Shown one piece after another: positions 33,256 through 42,109 of a DNA stretch of 64,000 nucleotides. Under the pieces are notes generated by a model that had not been told where the DNA came from, ran no database searches, and saw only the letters and a program-made list of their open reading frames with translations. The stretch is taken from contig NZ_LODW01000127.1 in assembly GCF_002914525.1 (NCBI RefSeq), forward strand, positions 1-64,000. Direction: 5' to 3'. This DNA is from Rhizobium hidalgonense (lineage in GTDB: Bacteria; Pseudomonadota; Alphaproteobacteria; Rhizobiales; Rhizobiaceae). The stretch's first letter is position 1. Each line of letters opens with the position of its first letter. The position numbers were made by a program, and so were the translations under genes.

Positions 33256-34128
33256 CTAACCCGGTTTGCGGAAAAGCTTGGTCTGCTCGAACAAGCCCTC
33301 AAGCGTCTTCATGCGCTCCTTCGTCTCGTCCCAAGTGGAATTCTGAACGGCCTCGATGAGCGCTTCGACGATGAAGAGGGTGACCACGGAGGAATCCCAG
33401 GCCGACGGCGCCTCGATGCGGACGCGGAAGGCATGTCGGGCGAGCTTGGCGGCGGGCGAGCCCCATTGATCGGTGAAGACGACGATTTCGGCCCCGCGTT
33501 TGCGGGCGGCGGTGGCAAGGCTCGCCATCTCCTGCTCGTAGCGGCGGATGTCGAAGATGATCAGGATGTCGCCGGCATTCATGTTGAGGGCATATTGCGG
33601 CCAACTGCTGGAGTTCGACGATAGCAGCGTCGTCGCCGGCCGAATCACCTGCATGTGGGTGAAGAAATACTCGGCAAGCGCGCCGGTGATGCGGCCGCCG
33701 ACGAAATAGAGGCCGCGCTTGCGGTCCGACAGCAGCGCGGCGACGCTGTCGAAGGTCGCGGTGTCGAGATCGGTCAGCGTCTGGCGCAGATTGCCCATGA
33801 TGGCATCGGCGAAACGGTTGAGGATGTGAGTGCCCGGCGCGTTCTGGGCCCAGCGATCGTGCTTGGCGATGGGGTTCGAGATCGTCGCCTCGACCTCCAG
33901 ATGCAGATGCGCCTGAAAGTCCGGATAGCCCTTGAAGCCAAGCTTCTGCACCATACGCACCACTGTTGGCGTCGAGACGCCGGCGTTCTCGGCGATGGTG
34001 GTGATGCTGCCGAGGCCGGAAACCGGATAGTTGTCGAGAAGGCTTTCGGCCAGTTGTTTTTCGGCGCGCGTCAAGACCCCGAAATGCGAGTGTATAACGT
34101 CCGAAACCGTCTTCGACGCAACTGTCAC
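33256..34128 (-). CDS. MurR/RpiR-family regulator (HTH + SIS domain)
   Basis: The 290-residue regulator has an N-terminal RpiR helix-turn-helix (about 1-80: LTRAEKQLAESLLDN...ITTIAENAGVSTPTVVRMVQKLGFKGYPDFQ) and a C-terminal SIS domain (about 125-265) that normally senses phosphosugars. It is divergent from the amidohydrolase-permease-ligase operon starting at 34306 and upstream of the importer operon, so it likely controls one or both. The GTG start at 34128 has GGGAG upstream. The candidate operator is TGAAAAGAAATTTTCA at 34211-34226. Confidence 0.87.
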   Translation of the reverse strand: MTVASKTVSDVIHSHFGVLTRAEKQLAESLLDNYPVSGLGSITTIAENAGVSTPTVVRMVQKLGFKGYPDFQAHLHLEVEATISNPIAKHDRWAQNAPGTHILNRFADAIMGNLRQTLTDLDTATFDSVAALLSDRKRGLYFVGGRITGALAEYFFTHMQVIRPATTLLSSNSSSWPQYALNMNAGDILIIFDIRRYEQEMASLATAARKRGAEIVVFTDQWGSPAAKLARHAFRVRIEAPSAWDSSVVTLFIVEALIEAVQNSTWDETKERMKTLEGLFEQTKLFRKPG

Positions 34129-34210
34129 CTAAATGCTCCCCGGGATGGTCTAGCGCCACTTTCCCAACCAAATTTAACAACGCTGTCATAATCCATGTCA
34201 ACTGCTGTCA

Positions 34211-34240
34211 TGAAAAGAAATTTTCAGAGGACGCTTGACA
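34211..34240 (+). promoter_or_regulatory. candidate RpiR operator and -35 element
   Basis: TGAAAA-GAAA-TTTTCA (34211-34226) is a perfect inverted repeat of the TGAAA-N-TTTCA type seen for RpiR regulators. A consensus TTGACA (34235-34240) follows nine bases later and points to the gene at 34306; the matching -10 in the AT-rich stretch 34258-34275 is not clear. Confidence 0.45.
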
Positions 34241-34305
34241 GGGGGCGAAACCTGAAGAATTCTTTTCTTAAATATTTTATTAATGGATAAGGAGTGGCGC
34301 CTTTG

Positions 34306-35073
34306 GTGCTGGCCCGGCCGAAAATCCTCAGCGAAGCGGACGGCGACTGCGTCGGAATGGAGCGGGTCGACGGCCGGAGCCCGGTGTTGATCGTCTGCGA
34401 GCACGCTTCGAACGCGCTTCCCGCATCTTTCGGCGATCTCGGCTTGCCTGACGAAGCCCTGTCGAGCCATATCGCCTGGGATCCAGGGGCTCTCGCAGTC
34501 GCTCGCGGCATATCGGAAGGCCTTGACGCGACGCTCGTCTATCAGCGGTTCTCACGGTTGATCTACGACTGCAACCGGCCACCCAGTTCTCCCGGCGCCA
34601 TGCCGGAGACGAGCGAGATCTACGCCATTCCCGGCAACAAGGATCTGAGCGCCGAAGAGCGCCTTACCCGTACCGACGCGCTCTACGTGCCCTTCCACGA
34701 CGCCATTCGCGGGCTGATCCGCGATCGCCGGGCGAGGGGGCAGGACAGCATTATCGTGACGGTCCACAGCTTCACGCCGGTCTATCATGGCCGCGAACGT
34801 GCCGTCGAACTCGGCATATTGCACGATGAGGACAGCCGGCTCGCCGACCGCATGCTGGCGGCTGCGACCGAGGCGCCGCTCTACAGGACGGAACGCAACC
34901 AGCCTTACGGGCCCGAGGACGGCGTGACCCACACGCTGATCCTGCACGGGCTTTCGAACGGCTTGCGCAATGTGATGATCGAGGTCCGCAACGACCTCGT
35001 CGCAGACGATGTCGGCCAAGGGGTCATGGCCGACTATCTAAAAGGGCTGATCCAGCAAAGCCTGGACGCCTGA
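34306..35073 (+). CDS. N-formylglutamate amidohydrolase family protein
   Basis: The 255-residue Zn-amidohydrolase has the family marks VLIVCEHASNALP (metal His), IAWDPGA, YDCNRPP and IIVTVHSFTPVYHG. Classic members (HutG) release glutamate from N-formylglutamate, but no histidine-utilisation genes are nearby. Here it heads a run with an amine-type permease, a glutamine-synthetase-like ligase and two dehydrogenases, so hydrolysis of an N-gamma-glutamyl product is an attractive alternative. GTG 34306 is used because AAGGAG lies nine bases upstream; GTG 34294 would overlap that site. Confidence 0.82.
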   Translation: MLARPKILSEADGDCVGMERVDGRSPVLIVCEHASNALPASFGDLGLPDEALSSHIAWDPGALAVARGISEGLDATLVYQRFSRLIYDCNRPPSSPGAMPETSEIYAIPGNKDLSAEERLTRTDALYVPFHDAIRGLIRDRRARGQDSIIVTVHSFTPVYHGRERAVELGILHDEDSRLADRMLAAATEAPLYRTERNQPYGPEDGVTHTLILHGLSNGLRNVMIEVRNDLVADDVGQGVMADYLKGLIQQSLDA

Positions 35074-35192
35074 TAAAAAGAAGACCCGAGGGAGCAGTCT
35101 AACTGCGGACGTCCGCACGGCGCAAATGCCGCGGGCAATTTGGCACTGAACCGGCCCGCAATCCCGCGGCCGATCGTGAACAGGGGGAAGTC

Positions 35193-36749
35193 ATGTCGGA
35201 CTATACCGATCTGGACAAGAAGCAGGATGTGCACATCCTGCATTCCATGGGTTATGCCCAGGAACTCGAACGACGCATGAGCTCGTTCTCGAACTTCGCC
35301 GTCTCATTTTCCATCATCTGCATTCTTTCCGGCGGCATCAATTCGCTGGCGCAGGCCACTTCCGGTGCCGGCGGAGCCGCCATTGGCATCGGCTGGCCGG
35401 TGGGATGCTTCATCTCGCTCGTCTTCGCCATTGCCATGGCGCAGATCAGCTCGGCCTATCCCACGGCCGGCGGGCTCTATCATTGGGGCTCGATCCTCGG
35501 TAACCGCTTCACCGGCTGGCTGACCGCCTGGTTCAACCTGCTCGGTCTCGTCACCGTGCTCGGCGCCATCAACGTTGGTACCTATTATTTCTTCATGGGT
35601 TCCTTCGGCACCACCTATTTCGGCCTGACCGACACGACGACGGTGCGCATCATCTTCCTGGTGATCATCACCGGCGCGCAGGCGCTCGTGAACCACATGG
35701 GCATCGGTTTGACCGCCAAGCTGACCGACTTTTCAGGTTATCTGATCTTTGCGAGTTCGATTGCGCTGGCAGTGGTTTGCTTGGCGGCGGCACCCTCCTA
35801 TGAATTCGGCCGTCTCTTCACCTTCGCCAACTATTCCGGCGAAGTCGGCGGCAACGTCTGGCCTTCCACCTCCGGTGCCTGGGTCTTCCTTCTCGGCCTG
35901 CTGCTACCGATCTACACCATCACCGGCTACGACGCCTCGGCGCATACGTCGGAAGAGACGGTCAAGGCCGCCGAATCGGTGCCGCGCGGCATGGTCGCCT
36001 CGGTCCTGTGGTCGGCGCTGTTCGGCTACATCATGCTGTGCGCTTTCGTTCTGATGCTGCCGAATATGGATGATGCGGCAAAGCAGGGCTGGAACGTGTT
36101 CTTCTGGGCGATGGACAGCCAGGTCAACCCGATCGTCAAGGACATTCTTTATCTCGCCATCCTGGTCAGCCAGTGGCTGTGCGGCCTTGCGACCGTCACC
36201 TCGGTCTCGCGGATGATCTTCGCCTTCTCGCGTGACGGTGGCCTGCCAGCCTCGAAGGCGCTGTCGAAGGTCAGCCCGCAGTACCGCACGCCGGTGGCTG
36301 CGATCTGGACCGGTTCGATCCTGTCGGTCCTGTTTGTCTGGGGCTCCTCGCTCGTTACGATCGGCGACACGCCTGTTTATACGATCGTCGTCTCCTGCAC
36401 GGTCATCTTCCTGTTCTTCTCCTTCGCGATCCCGATCACGCTCGGTCTCTTCGCCTGGGGTACATCGAAGTGGGACAAGATGGGTCCGTGGAACCTCGGC
36501 GAAGGCGTCTTCAAGCTGTTTGCCGTGCTGACTGTGATCGCGATGATCCTAATCTTCATCCTCGGCATTCAGCCGCCGAACGAATGGGCGCTCTACATTA
36601 CCGTCGGCTTCCTCCTCGTCACCGCGATTGTCTGGTTCGGCTTTGAAAGCCGGCGCTTCAAAGGCCCACCGATCGGAGCCGACGTAGCAAAACGCCAGGC
36701 CGAGATCGCGGCGGCCGAAGCAGCCGTCGGTGAAAGCGGCGGACACTGA
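35193..36749 (+). CDS. APC-superfamily amino acid/amine permease
   Basis: The 518-residue transporter has about 12 transmembrane helices. It begins MGYAQELERRMSSFSNFAVSFSIICILSGGINSL, the typical entry of the GABA-permease/PuuP-like amino acid-choline transporter branch, with a GGLYHW segment in helix 3 and ISREETxxA-like HTSEETVKAAESVPRGM in the cytoplasmic loop. It should import an amino acid or amine for the ligase encoded next. Followed by an 11-bp GC hairpin at 36773-36798. Confidence 0.9.
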   Translation: MSDYTDLDKKQDVHILHSMGYAQELERRMSSFSNFAVSFSIICILSGGINSLAQATSGAGGAAIGIGWPVGCFISLVFAIAMAQISSAYPTAGGLYHWGSILGNRFTGWLTAWFNLLGLVTVLGAINVGTYYFFMGSFGTTYFGLTDTTTVRIIFLVIITGAQALVNHMGIGLTAKLTDFSGYLIFASSIALAVVCLAAAPSYEFGRLFTFANYSGEVGGNVWPSTSGAWVFLLGLLLPIYTITGYDASAHTSEETVKAAESVPRGMVASVLWSALFGYIMLCAFVLMLPNMDDAAKQGWNVFFWAMDSQVNPIVKDILYLAILVSQWLCGLATVTSVSRMIFAFSRDGGLPASKALSKVSPQYRTPVAAIWTGSILSVLFVWGSSLVTIGDTPVYTIVVSCTVIFLFFSFAIPITLGLFAWGTSKWDKMGPWNLGEGVFKLFAVLTVIAMILIFILGIQPPNEWALYITVGFLLVTAIVWFGFESRRFKGPPIGADVAKRQAEIAAAEAAVGESGGH

Positions 36750-36772
36750 GCATCGAGGCTTCCCTCTCAAGT

Positions 36773-36798
36773 GGCGGGGCCGCATTCGCGGCCCCGCC
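36773..36798 (+). terminator. GC hairpin after the permease gene
   Basis: GGCGGGGCCGC (36773-36783) pairs perfectly with GCGGCCCCGCC (36788-36798) around ATTC. No U tract follows, so it may attenuate or protect mRNA rather than fully terminate before the ligase gene. Confidence 0.55.
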
Positions 36799-36901
36799 AG
36801 CGGTCCAACGAAAAGGCATCCGGCCGGAAAAAGCGGCGATGGTATGCCGTTTCGTTGCCCCGATTTCCGATTTTCCCATTTCTCGTTCAGGCGGATCAAT
36901 C

Positions 36902-38266
36902 ATGAGCAGCTACACAATCGACGATCTCAGGAAGGATGTTGCCGAAGGGCGCATCGATACGGTTTTGGCCTGCCAGGTGGACATGCAGGGCCGGCTGATG
37001 GGTAAGCGCTTTCAGGCGGAATATTTCGTCGAGAGCGCCTGGAAGGAAACGCATAGCTGCAACTACCTGCAAGCTACGGATATGGAGATGGAGACCGTCT
37101 CCGGCTACAAGGCGACTAGCTGGGAGAAAGGCTACGGCGATTACACGATGAAGCCGGATCTTGCGACGCTGCGCCGCATTCCCTGGCTCGATGGCACGGC
37201 GCTGGTGCTCTGCGACGTGCTCGATCATCACACCCATGAGGAAGTCGCCCATTCGCCGCGCGCGATCCTGAAGAAGCAGGTGAAGCGCCTCGAAGACATG
37301 GGCATGAAAGCCTATATGGCCTCCGAGCTCGAATTCTTCCTGTTCGACCAGAGCTACGAGGCGGCGCATACCGCGGGATACCGAAACCTCAAGCTCGCCA
37401 GCGCCTATAACGAGGACTATCACATCTTCCAGACCACCAAGGAAGAAGAGGTGATGCGGGCGATCCGCACCGGGCTGCAGGGCGCCGGCATTCCGGTTGA
37501 AAACTCCAAGGGCGAGGCTTCCGCCGGCCAGGAGGAGATCAACGTGCGTTATGCCGATGCGCTCGCCATGGCCGACCGGCATGCGATCATCAAGAACGGC
37601 TGCAAGGAAATCGCCTGGTCGAAGGGCAAGGCTATCACCTTCCTCGCCAAGTGGAATTACAACGCCGCCGGCAGTTCCTCGCATATCCACCAGTCGCTCT
37701 GGAGCCTGGAAGAAAAGCCGCTGTTCTTCGATCACACCGGCAAATATGGCATGTCGCCGCTGATGCACAATTATATCGCCGGGCTTCTCGCCCATGCGAG
37801 CGAGATCACCTATTTCCTGGCGCCCTACATCAATTCCTACAAGCGGTTCATGGCCGGCACATTTGCGCCGACCAAGGCGATCTGGAGCAAGGACAACCGT
37901 ACCGCCGGCTACCGCCTCTGCGGTGAGGAAACCAAGGGCATCCGCATCGAATGCCGCGTCGGTGGCTCCGATCTCAATCCCTATCTCGCCTTCGCCGCGT
38001 TGCTTGCCGCCGGTATCGACGGGATCGAGAACAAGCTGGAGCTCGAAGCCCCGTTCGTCGGCGACGCTTATGGCGGCAAGGGTGTTCGCGAAATCCCGCG
38101 CACGCTGCGCGCGGCAACGACTGAAATGACGGAATCGACGATGCTGCGCAAAGCCTTCGGCGACGACGTTATCGACCACTACACCCGTGCCGCTGAATGG
38201 GAGCAGGAAGAATACGACCGCCGCATCACCGATTGGGAAGTGGCGCGCGGTTTCGAAAGAGCTTAA
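36902..38266 (+). CDS. glutamine synthetase-like gamma-glutamyl-amine ligase (PuuA/GlnA4-type)
   Basis: The 454-residue type-I glutamine-synthetase-fold ligase shows the catalytic core marks: SELEFFLFD (metal Glu), QEEINVRYADALAMAD, the NAAGSSSHIHQSLW metal/ATP segment (in place of the NGSGMHxH of true GS), NSYKRFMAGTFAPTKAIWSKDNR and IECRVGGSDLNPYLAFA. The N-terminal half lacks the Asp-50-type ammonia-site loop of GlnA. Such proteins join glutamate to putrescine, ethanolamine or isopropylamine. It lies after an amine-type permease and before ALDH and ADH genes, as expected for gamma-glutamylated intermediates. The substrate is inferred. Confidence 0.87.
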   Translation: MSSYTIDDLRKDVAEGRIDTVLACQVDMQGRLMGKRFQAEYFVESAWKETHSCNYLQATDMEMETVSGYKATSWEKGYGDYTMKPDLATLRRIPWLDGTALVLCDVLDHHTHEEVAHSPRAILKKQVKRLEDMGMKAYMASELEFFLFDQSYEAAHTAGYRNLKLASAYNEDYHIFQTTKEEEVMRAIRTGLQGAGIPVENSKGEASAGQEEINVRYADALAMADRHAIIKNGCKEIAWSKGKAITFLAKWNYNAAGSSSHIHQSLWSLEEKPLFFDHTGKYGMSPLMHNYIAGLLAHASEITYFLAPYINSYKRFMAGTFAPTKAIWSKDNRTAGYRLCGEETKGIRIECRVGGSDLNPYLAFAALLAAGIDGIENKLELEAPFVGDAYGGKGVREIPRTLRAATTEMTESTMLRKAFGDDVIDHYTRAAEWEQEEYDRRITDWEVARGFERA

Positions 38267-38283
38267 TAGGCATTTGCGGGCTT

Positions 38284-38452
38284 GCCCCTCACCCTAACCT
38301 CTCCCCGTTTTACGGGGAGAGGGGACGTGCCCTGCGAGACGTTGGCGAGGAACGGAGAGGTTGCGACCATCTCCTTCGCCCGCGAGCGGGGGTCCAAAGG
38401 ACGGGTCGAGACCACGGCTCGACCCGTCGGTGCCGGCAGGCGGGTGAGGGGC
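38284..38452. repeat. mosaic intergenic element with nested hairpins inside an operon
   Basis: Bounded by an 11-bp inverted repeat GCCCCTCACCC (38284-38294) / GGGTGAGGGGC (38442-38452). Inside are CTCTCCCCG (38299-38307) / CGGGGAGAG (38313-38321) and GACGGGTCGAG (38400-38410) / CTCGACCCGTC (38418-38428). This layout resembles mosaic intergenic repeats reported in Rhizobium. It separates the ligase from the aldehyde dehydrogenase gene. Confidence 0.8.
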
Positions 38453-38498
38453 TATGCCCTCGACGAAATTTTGATCAATACGAGGACAGGAACCGATC

Positions 38499-39884
38499 AT
38501 GGCAATGATCCAATGCATTTCACCGGTCGACGGATCGGTTTACGCTGAACGTCCGGCGCTTTCGCTCGATGCCGCCAAAGACGTGGTGGCGCGCGCCCGC
38601 AAGGCCCAGAAGGCCTGGGCGAGACGACCGCTTGAAGAGCGAGTCCAGCTTGTCCTGAAGGGTGCCGCGCGGCTGAACGAGATGTCCGACACCGTCGTGC
38701 CTGAGCTTGCCTGGCAGATGGGCCGGCCGATCAAATACGGCGGCGAATACAAGGGCTTCAATGAGCGCTCCAACTATGTCGCCTCGATCGCGGCGGATGC
38801 GTTGGCGCCTGTTATCGTCGAGGAGAGCGACCGCTTCGAGCGCCGCATCGAGCGCGAAGCGCATGGCGTTGTCTTCGTCGTCGCACCCTGGAACTATCCC
38901 TATATGACGGCGATCAACACGATCGCGCCAGCGCTGATGGCCGGTAATACCGTGGTGCTGAAACATGCTTCTCAGACACTGCTCGTCGGCGAACGGCTGG
39001 TGCAGGCCTTTATCGAGGCCGGCGTTCCCGAGGATGTGTTCCAGAACGTTTTCCTCGACCATGAGACCACGTCGGCGCTGATTGCCGCCGGCAGCTTCAA
39101 TTTCGTCAACTTCACCGGATCGGTCGAGGGCGGGCGTTCGATGGAGCGGGCCGCCGCAGGCACCTTCACCGGCCTCGGCCTCGAACTCGGCGGCAAGGAT
39201 CCGGGTTACGTCATGGAAGACGCCGACCTCGAGGCGGCTGTCGACACGCTGATGGACGGCGCGACCTACAATTCCGGCCAGTGCTGCTGCGGTATCGAGC
39301 GCATCTACGTGCATGAATCGCTCTACGACGCCTTCGTCGAAAAATCGGTCGCCTGGGCGTCGAACTATAAACTCGGTAATCCGCTCGATCCCGAGACTTC
39401 GCTCGGGCCAATGGCGAACAAGCGCTTCGCCAAGGTGGTGCGCGAGCAGATTGCGGACGCGGTTTCCAAGGGCGCCAAGGCGCTTGTCGATCCCAAGCTT
39501 TTTCCGCAGGATGACGGCGGCGCCTATCTCGCGCCGCAGGTTCTCGTCAATGTCGACCATTCCATGGCCTTCATGCGCGAAGAGACCTTCGGTCCGGCGG
39601 TCGGCATCATGAAGGTGAAGAGCGACGAGGAAGCACTCGCCTTGATGAACGACAGCCAGTATGGGCTGACCGCCTCGCTCTGGACCAAGGATGTCGAACG
39701 GGCGGCGCGGCTCGGCCGGGAGATCGAAACCGGCACCGTTTTCATGAACCGCGCCGACTATCTCGACCCGGCGCTCTGCTGGACCGGCGTCAAGGAGACC
39801 GGCCGCGGTGGCTCGCTGTCGATCATCGGTTTCCAGAATCTGACGCGTCCGAAATCCTTCCACCTGAAGAAAGTCACAGCATGA
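38499..39884 (+). CDS. NAD(P)-dependent aldehyde dehydrogenase
   Basis: The 461-residue enzyme has the cofactor segment APWNYPYM, the nucleotide loop FTGSVEGGRSM, the catalytic Glu motif LELGGKDPGYV (about 228-238) and the catalytic Cys (C263) in NSGQCCCGIER. It oxidises an aldehyde to an acid. Downstream and overlapping by ATGA is an iron-type alcohol dehydrogenase, and upstream is the GS-like ligase, so the natural substrate may be a gamma-glutamyl amino-aldehyde. A mosaic repeat separates it from the ligase. Confidence 0.92.
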   Translation: MAMIQCISPVDGSVYAERPALSLDAAKDVVARARKAQKAWARRPLEERVQLVLKGAARLNEMSDTVVPELAWQMGRPIKYGGEYKGFNERSNYVASIAADALAPVIVEESDRFERRIEREAHGVVFVVAPWNYPYMTAINTIAPALMAGNTVVLKHASQTLLVGERLVQAFIEAGVPEDVFQNVFLDHETTSALIAAGSFNFVNFTGSVEGGRSMERAAAGTFTGLGLELGGKDPGYVMEDADLEAAVDTLMDGATYNSGQCCCGIERIYVHESLYDAFVEKSVAWASNYKLGNPLDPETSLGPMANKRFAKVVREQIADAVSKGAKALVDPKLFPQDDGGAYLAPQVLVNVDHSMAFMREETFGPAVGIMKVKSDEEALALMNDSQYGLTASLWTKDVERAARLGREIETGTVFMNRADYLDPALCWTGVKETGRGGSLSIIGFQNLTRPKSFHLKKVTA

Positions 39885-41032
39885 GCAGCAACATCACCGC
39901 AAACTGGAGCTACCCGACTTCGGTCAAGCTCGGCCGGGGCCGGATCAAGGAACTGGCGGACGCCTGCAAGAGCCTCGGCATCAAAAAGCCGTTGCTCGTC
40001 ACCGACCGCGGTCTCGCCTCGATGGCGATCACCAAGAATGCGCTCGACATCCTCGAAGATGCCGGCCTTGGCCGGGCGATCTTTGCCGATGTCGATCCGA
40101 ACCCGAACGAGAAGAACCTTGAGGCCGGTGTCAAGGCTTTCAAGGATGGCGGTCATGACGGTGTCGTTGCCTTCGGCGGCGGCTCTGGTCTCGATCTCGG
40201 CAAGTGCGTCGCCTTCATGGCCGGCCAGACCCGGCCGGTCTGGGATTTCGAGGATATCGGCGACTGGTGGACGCGGGCGAGTATCGACGGCATCGCGCCG
40301 ATCGTCGCCGTGCCGACGACGGCCGGAACCGGTTCGGAAGTCGGGCGCGCCAGCGTCATCACCAATTCCGAAACGCATGTAAAGAAGATCATCTTCCATC
40401 CGAAGTTCCTGCCCGGCGTCGTCATCTCCGATCCAGAACTGACGGTCGGCATGCCGAAAATCATCACGGCCGGCACCGGCATGGATGCCTTCGCCCATTG
40501 CCTGGAGGCCTATTCTTCGCCCTTCTATCACCCGATGTCGGCCGGCATCGCGCTCGAAGGCATGCGGCTCGTCAAGGAATTCCTGCCGCGCGCCTACAGG
40601 GAAGGCACCGATCTCGAAGCCCGCGCCAACATGATGGCGGCTGCCGCCATGGGTGCGGTCGCCTTCCAGAAGGGGCTCGGCGCCATCCATGCGCTGTCGC
40701 ACCCGATCGGCGCCGTCTACAACACCCATCACGGCATGACCAATGCGGTGGTGATGCCGGCGGTGCTGCGCTTCAATCGCAAGGCGATCGAGGAGAAGAT
40801 CTGCCGCGCCGCCGCTTATCTCGGTATTTCGGGCGGCTTCGACGGCTTCTACGACTATGTATTGAAGCTCCGCTCCGAGCTCGGCGTGCCGGAGACTCTG
40901 TCGGCGATGGGAATCGCCCCCGACCGCATCGACGAATTGTCGGCCATGGCAATCGAGGATCCGAGCGCGGGCGGCAACCCGGTGGCGTTGACGCTCGAAA
41001 ATACCAAGGCGCTTTTCAGGGATTGCTTCTGA
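39881..41032 (+). CDS. iron-containing alcohol dehydrogenase
   Basis: The 383-residue enzyme of the group III (Fe-ADH) family shows GGGSGLDLGK for NAD binding, VPTTAGTGSEVGRASVIT, and metal ligands in GMDAFAHCLEAY and GAIHALSHPIGAVYNTHHG. It interconverts an alcohol and an aldehyde, fitting a step from a hydroxylated gamma-glutamyl amide to the aldehyde used by the overlapping ALDH gene. The last gene of the run, closed by a strong terminator at 41057-41088. Confidence 0.92.
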   Translation: MSSNITANWSYPTSVKLGRGRIKELADACKSLGIKKPLLVTDRGLASMAITKNALDILEDAGLGRAIFADVDPNPNEKNLEAGVKAFKDGGHDGVVAFGGGSGLDLGKCVAFMAGQTRPVWDFEDIGDWWTRASIDGIAPIVAVPTTAGTGSEVGRASVITNSETHVKKIIFHPKFLPGVVISDPELTVGMPKIITAGTGMDAFAHCLEAYSSPFYHPMSAGIALEGMRLVKEFLPRAYREGTDLEARANMMAAAAMGAVAFQKGLGAIHALSHPIGAVYNTHHGMTNAVVMPAVLRFNRKAIEEKICRAAAYLGISGGFDGFYDYVLKLRSELGVPETLSAMGIAPDRIDELSAMAIEDPSAGGNPVALTLENTKALFRDCF

Positions 41033-41056
41033 GCTAGATGCCGAGCCTGCGGATAG

Positions 41057-41088
41057 GCCCGGAAGGCTTTGGTCTTCCGGGCTTTTTT
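41057..41088 (+). terminator. intrinsic terminator
   Basis: GCCCGGAAG (41057-41065) pairs with CTTCCGGGC (41074-41082), followed by TTTTTT. It closes the operon ending at 41032. Confidence 0.9.
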
Positions 41089-41259
41089 GTAGTGGCGGCA
41101 TCCCCAATTTTAGGGATGTGAAAAATACAGGCTGCAATTTCGGCGGGCGCGTTTGGGATTTGTTAACCATGATTGTAAAGGATAGCTTAACCGCACGATG
41201 CTCCGACAGTGCGTAAGAGAGCGATACCGGCTCGCGCTATTTCCTCCCGAGGACCGAAC

Positions 41260-41958
41260 ATGCCTGTCATTACATTTGCAAACACCAAAGGCGGCGCCGG
41301 CAAGACGACCGCTGTTCTCCTGCTCGCCACCGAGCTTGCCCGCAAGGGTTACCGCGTCACCGTTCTCGACGCCGATCCGCAGCACTGGATTTCGCGCTGG
41401 CACGACATATCCGGTCATGTGCCCAATGTTTCGGTGATCGATTTCGTGACCACGGCCTCGCTGCCGCTGCATATCAGCGAGAACAAGCACAATACCGACT
41501 ATTTCATCGTCGACCTGCCGGGTGCGCGCAATCCGCTGCTTGCCACAGCCGTCGGCCTTTCCGATCATGTGCTGATCCCAATCCAGGGCTGTGCAATGGA
41601 TGCGCGCGGCGGCGCACAGGTGCTCGAGCTGCTGCAGTATCTGGACGAAAAGGCGGGCATCAAGATCGGTCATTCGGTGGTGCTGACCCGCGTCAACTCG
41701 ATGGTGACGACCCGGGCGCTGCAGCTCGTCAAGTCGCTGCTCAGCGAGCGGCATGTGCCGGTGCTGGACACCGCGATCATCGAACGCTCGGCCTTCCGCG
41801 ACATCTTCGACTGTGGCGGCACGCTGCACACGGTCGACCCCGCGCGCGTCAGCAATCTCGACAAGGCGCGTGAGAATGCCACATGCTTTGCCGAGGAAAT
41901 AATGAGCAAAATGCCGGTCAGGCTAACGGCCTCGGCCCGTATGGCCACGGCGGCCTGA
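41260..41958 (+). CDS. orphan ParA-family ATPase
   Basis: The 232-residue protein has the deviant Walker A KGGAGKTT (residues about 10-17), the DADPQHWISRW motif and the Walker B DYFIVDLPGARNPL. No parB gene or parS-like site is next to it, so it is not a chromosome partition pair; such solitary ParA proteins place other cargo (chemoreceptors, plasmids, carboxysome-like bodies) or regulate cell-pole processes. ATG 41260 follows GAGGAC; the frame is open to 41209 without a ribosome site. Confidence 0.87.
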   Translation: MPVITFANTKGGAGKTTAVLLLATELARKGYRVTVLDADPQHWISRWHDISGHVPNVSVIDFVTTASLPLHISENKHNTDYFIVDLPGARNPLLATAVGLSDHVLIPIQGCAMDARGGAQVLELLQYLDEKAGIKIGHSVVLTRVNSMVTTRALQLVKSLLSERHVPVLDTAIIERSAFRDIFDCGGTLHTVDPARVSNLDKARENATCFAEEIMSKMPVRLTASARMATAA

Positions 41959-42109
41959 ACATCCTTCGCACGAAAAAGGCCGTCGAAGCGATCCCCAGCC
42001 CCTAACCGAAATGTGAAATCCAGTAGATACTGGTGCCGAATCCCTTGTGGCATGGGACGCAAAACTGTCGCTTTGATTGGGTTTTTTCCGACAAGAAGGG
42101 AACCGCAAT

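Noticed and set aside
34306..35073. Histidine-utilisation (hut) operon
   Set aside because: Only a deformylase-family gene is present; no hutH, hutU, hutI or hutF gene nearby, while amine-type permease and GS-like ligase genes are.
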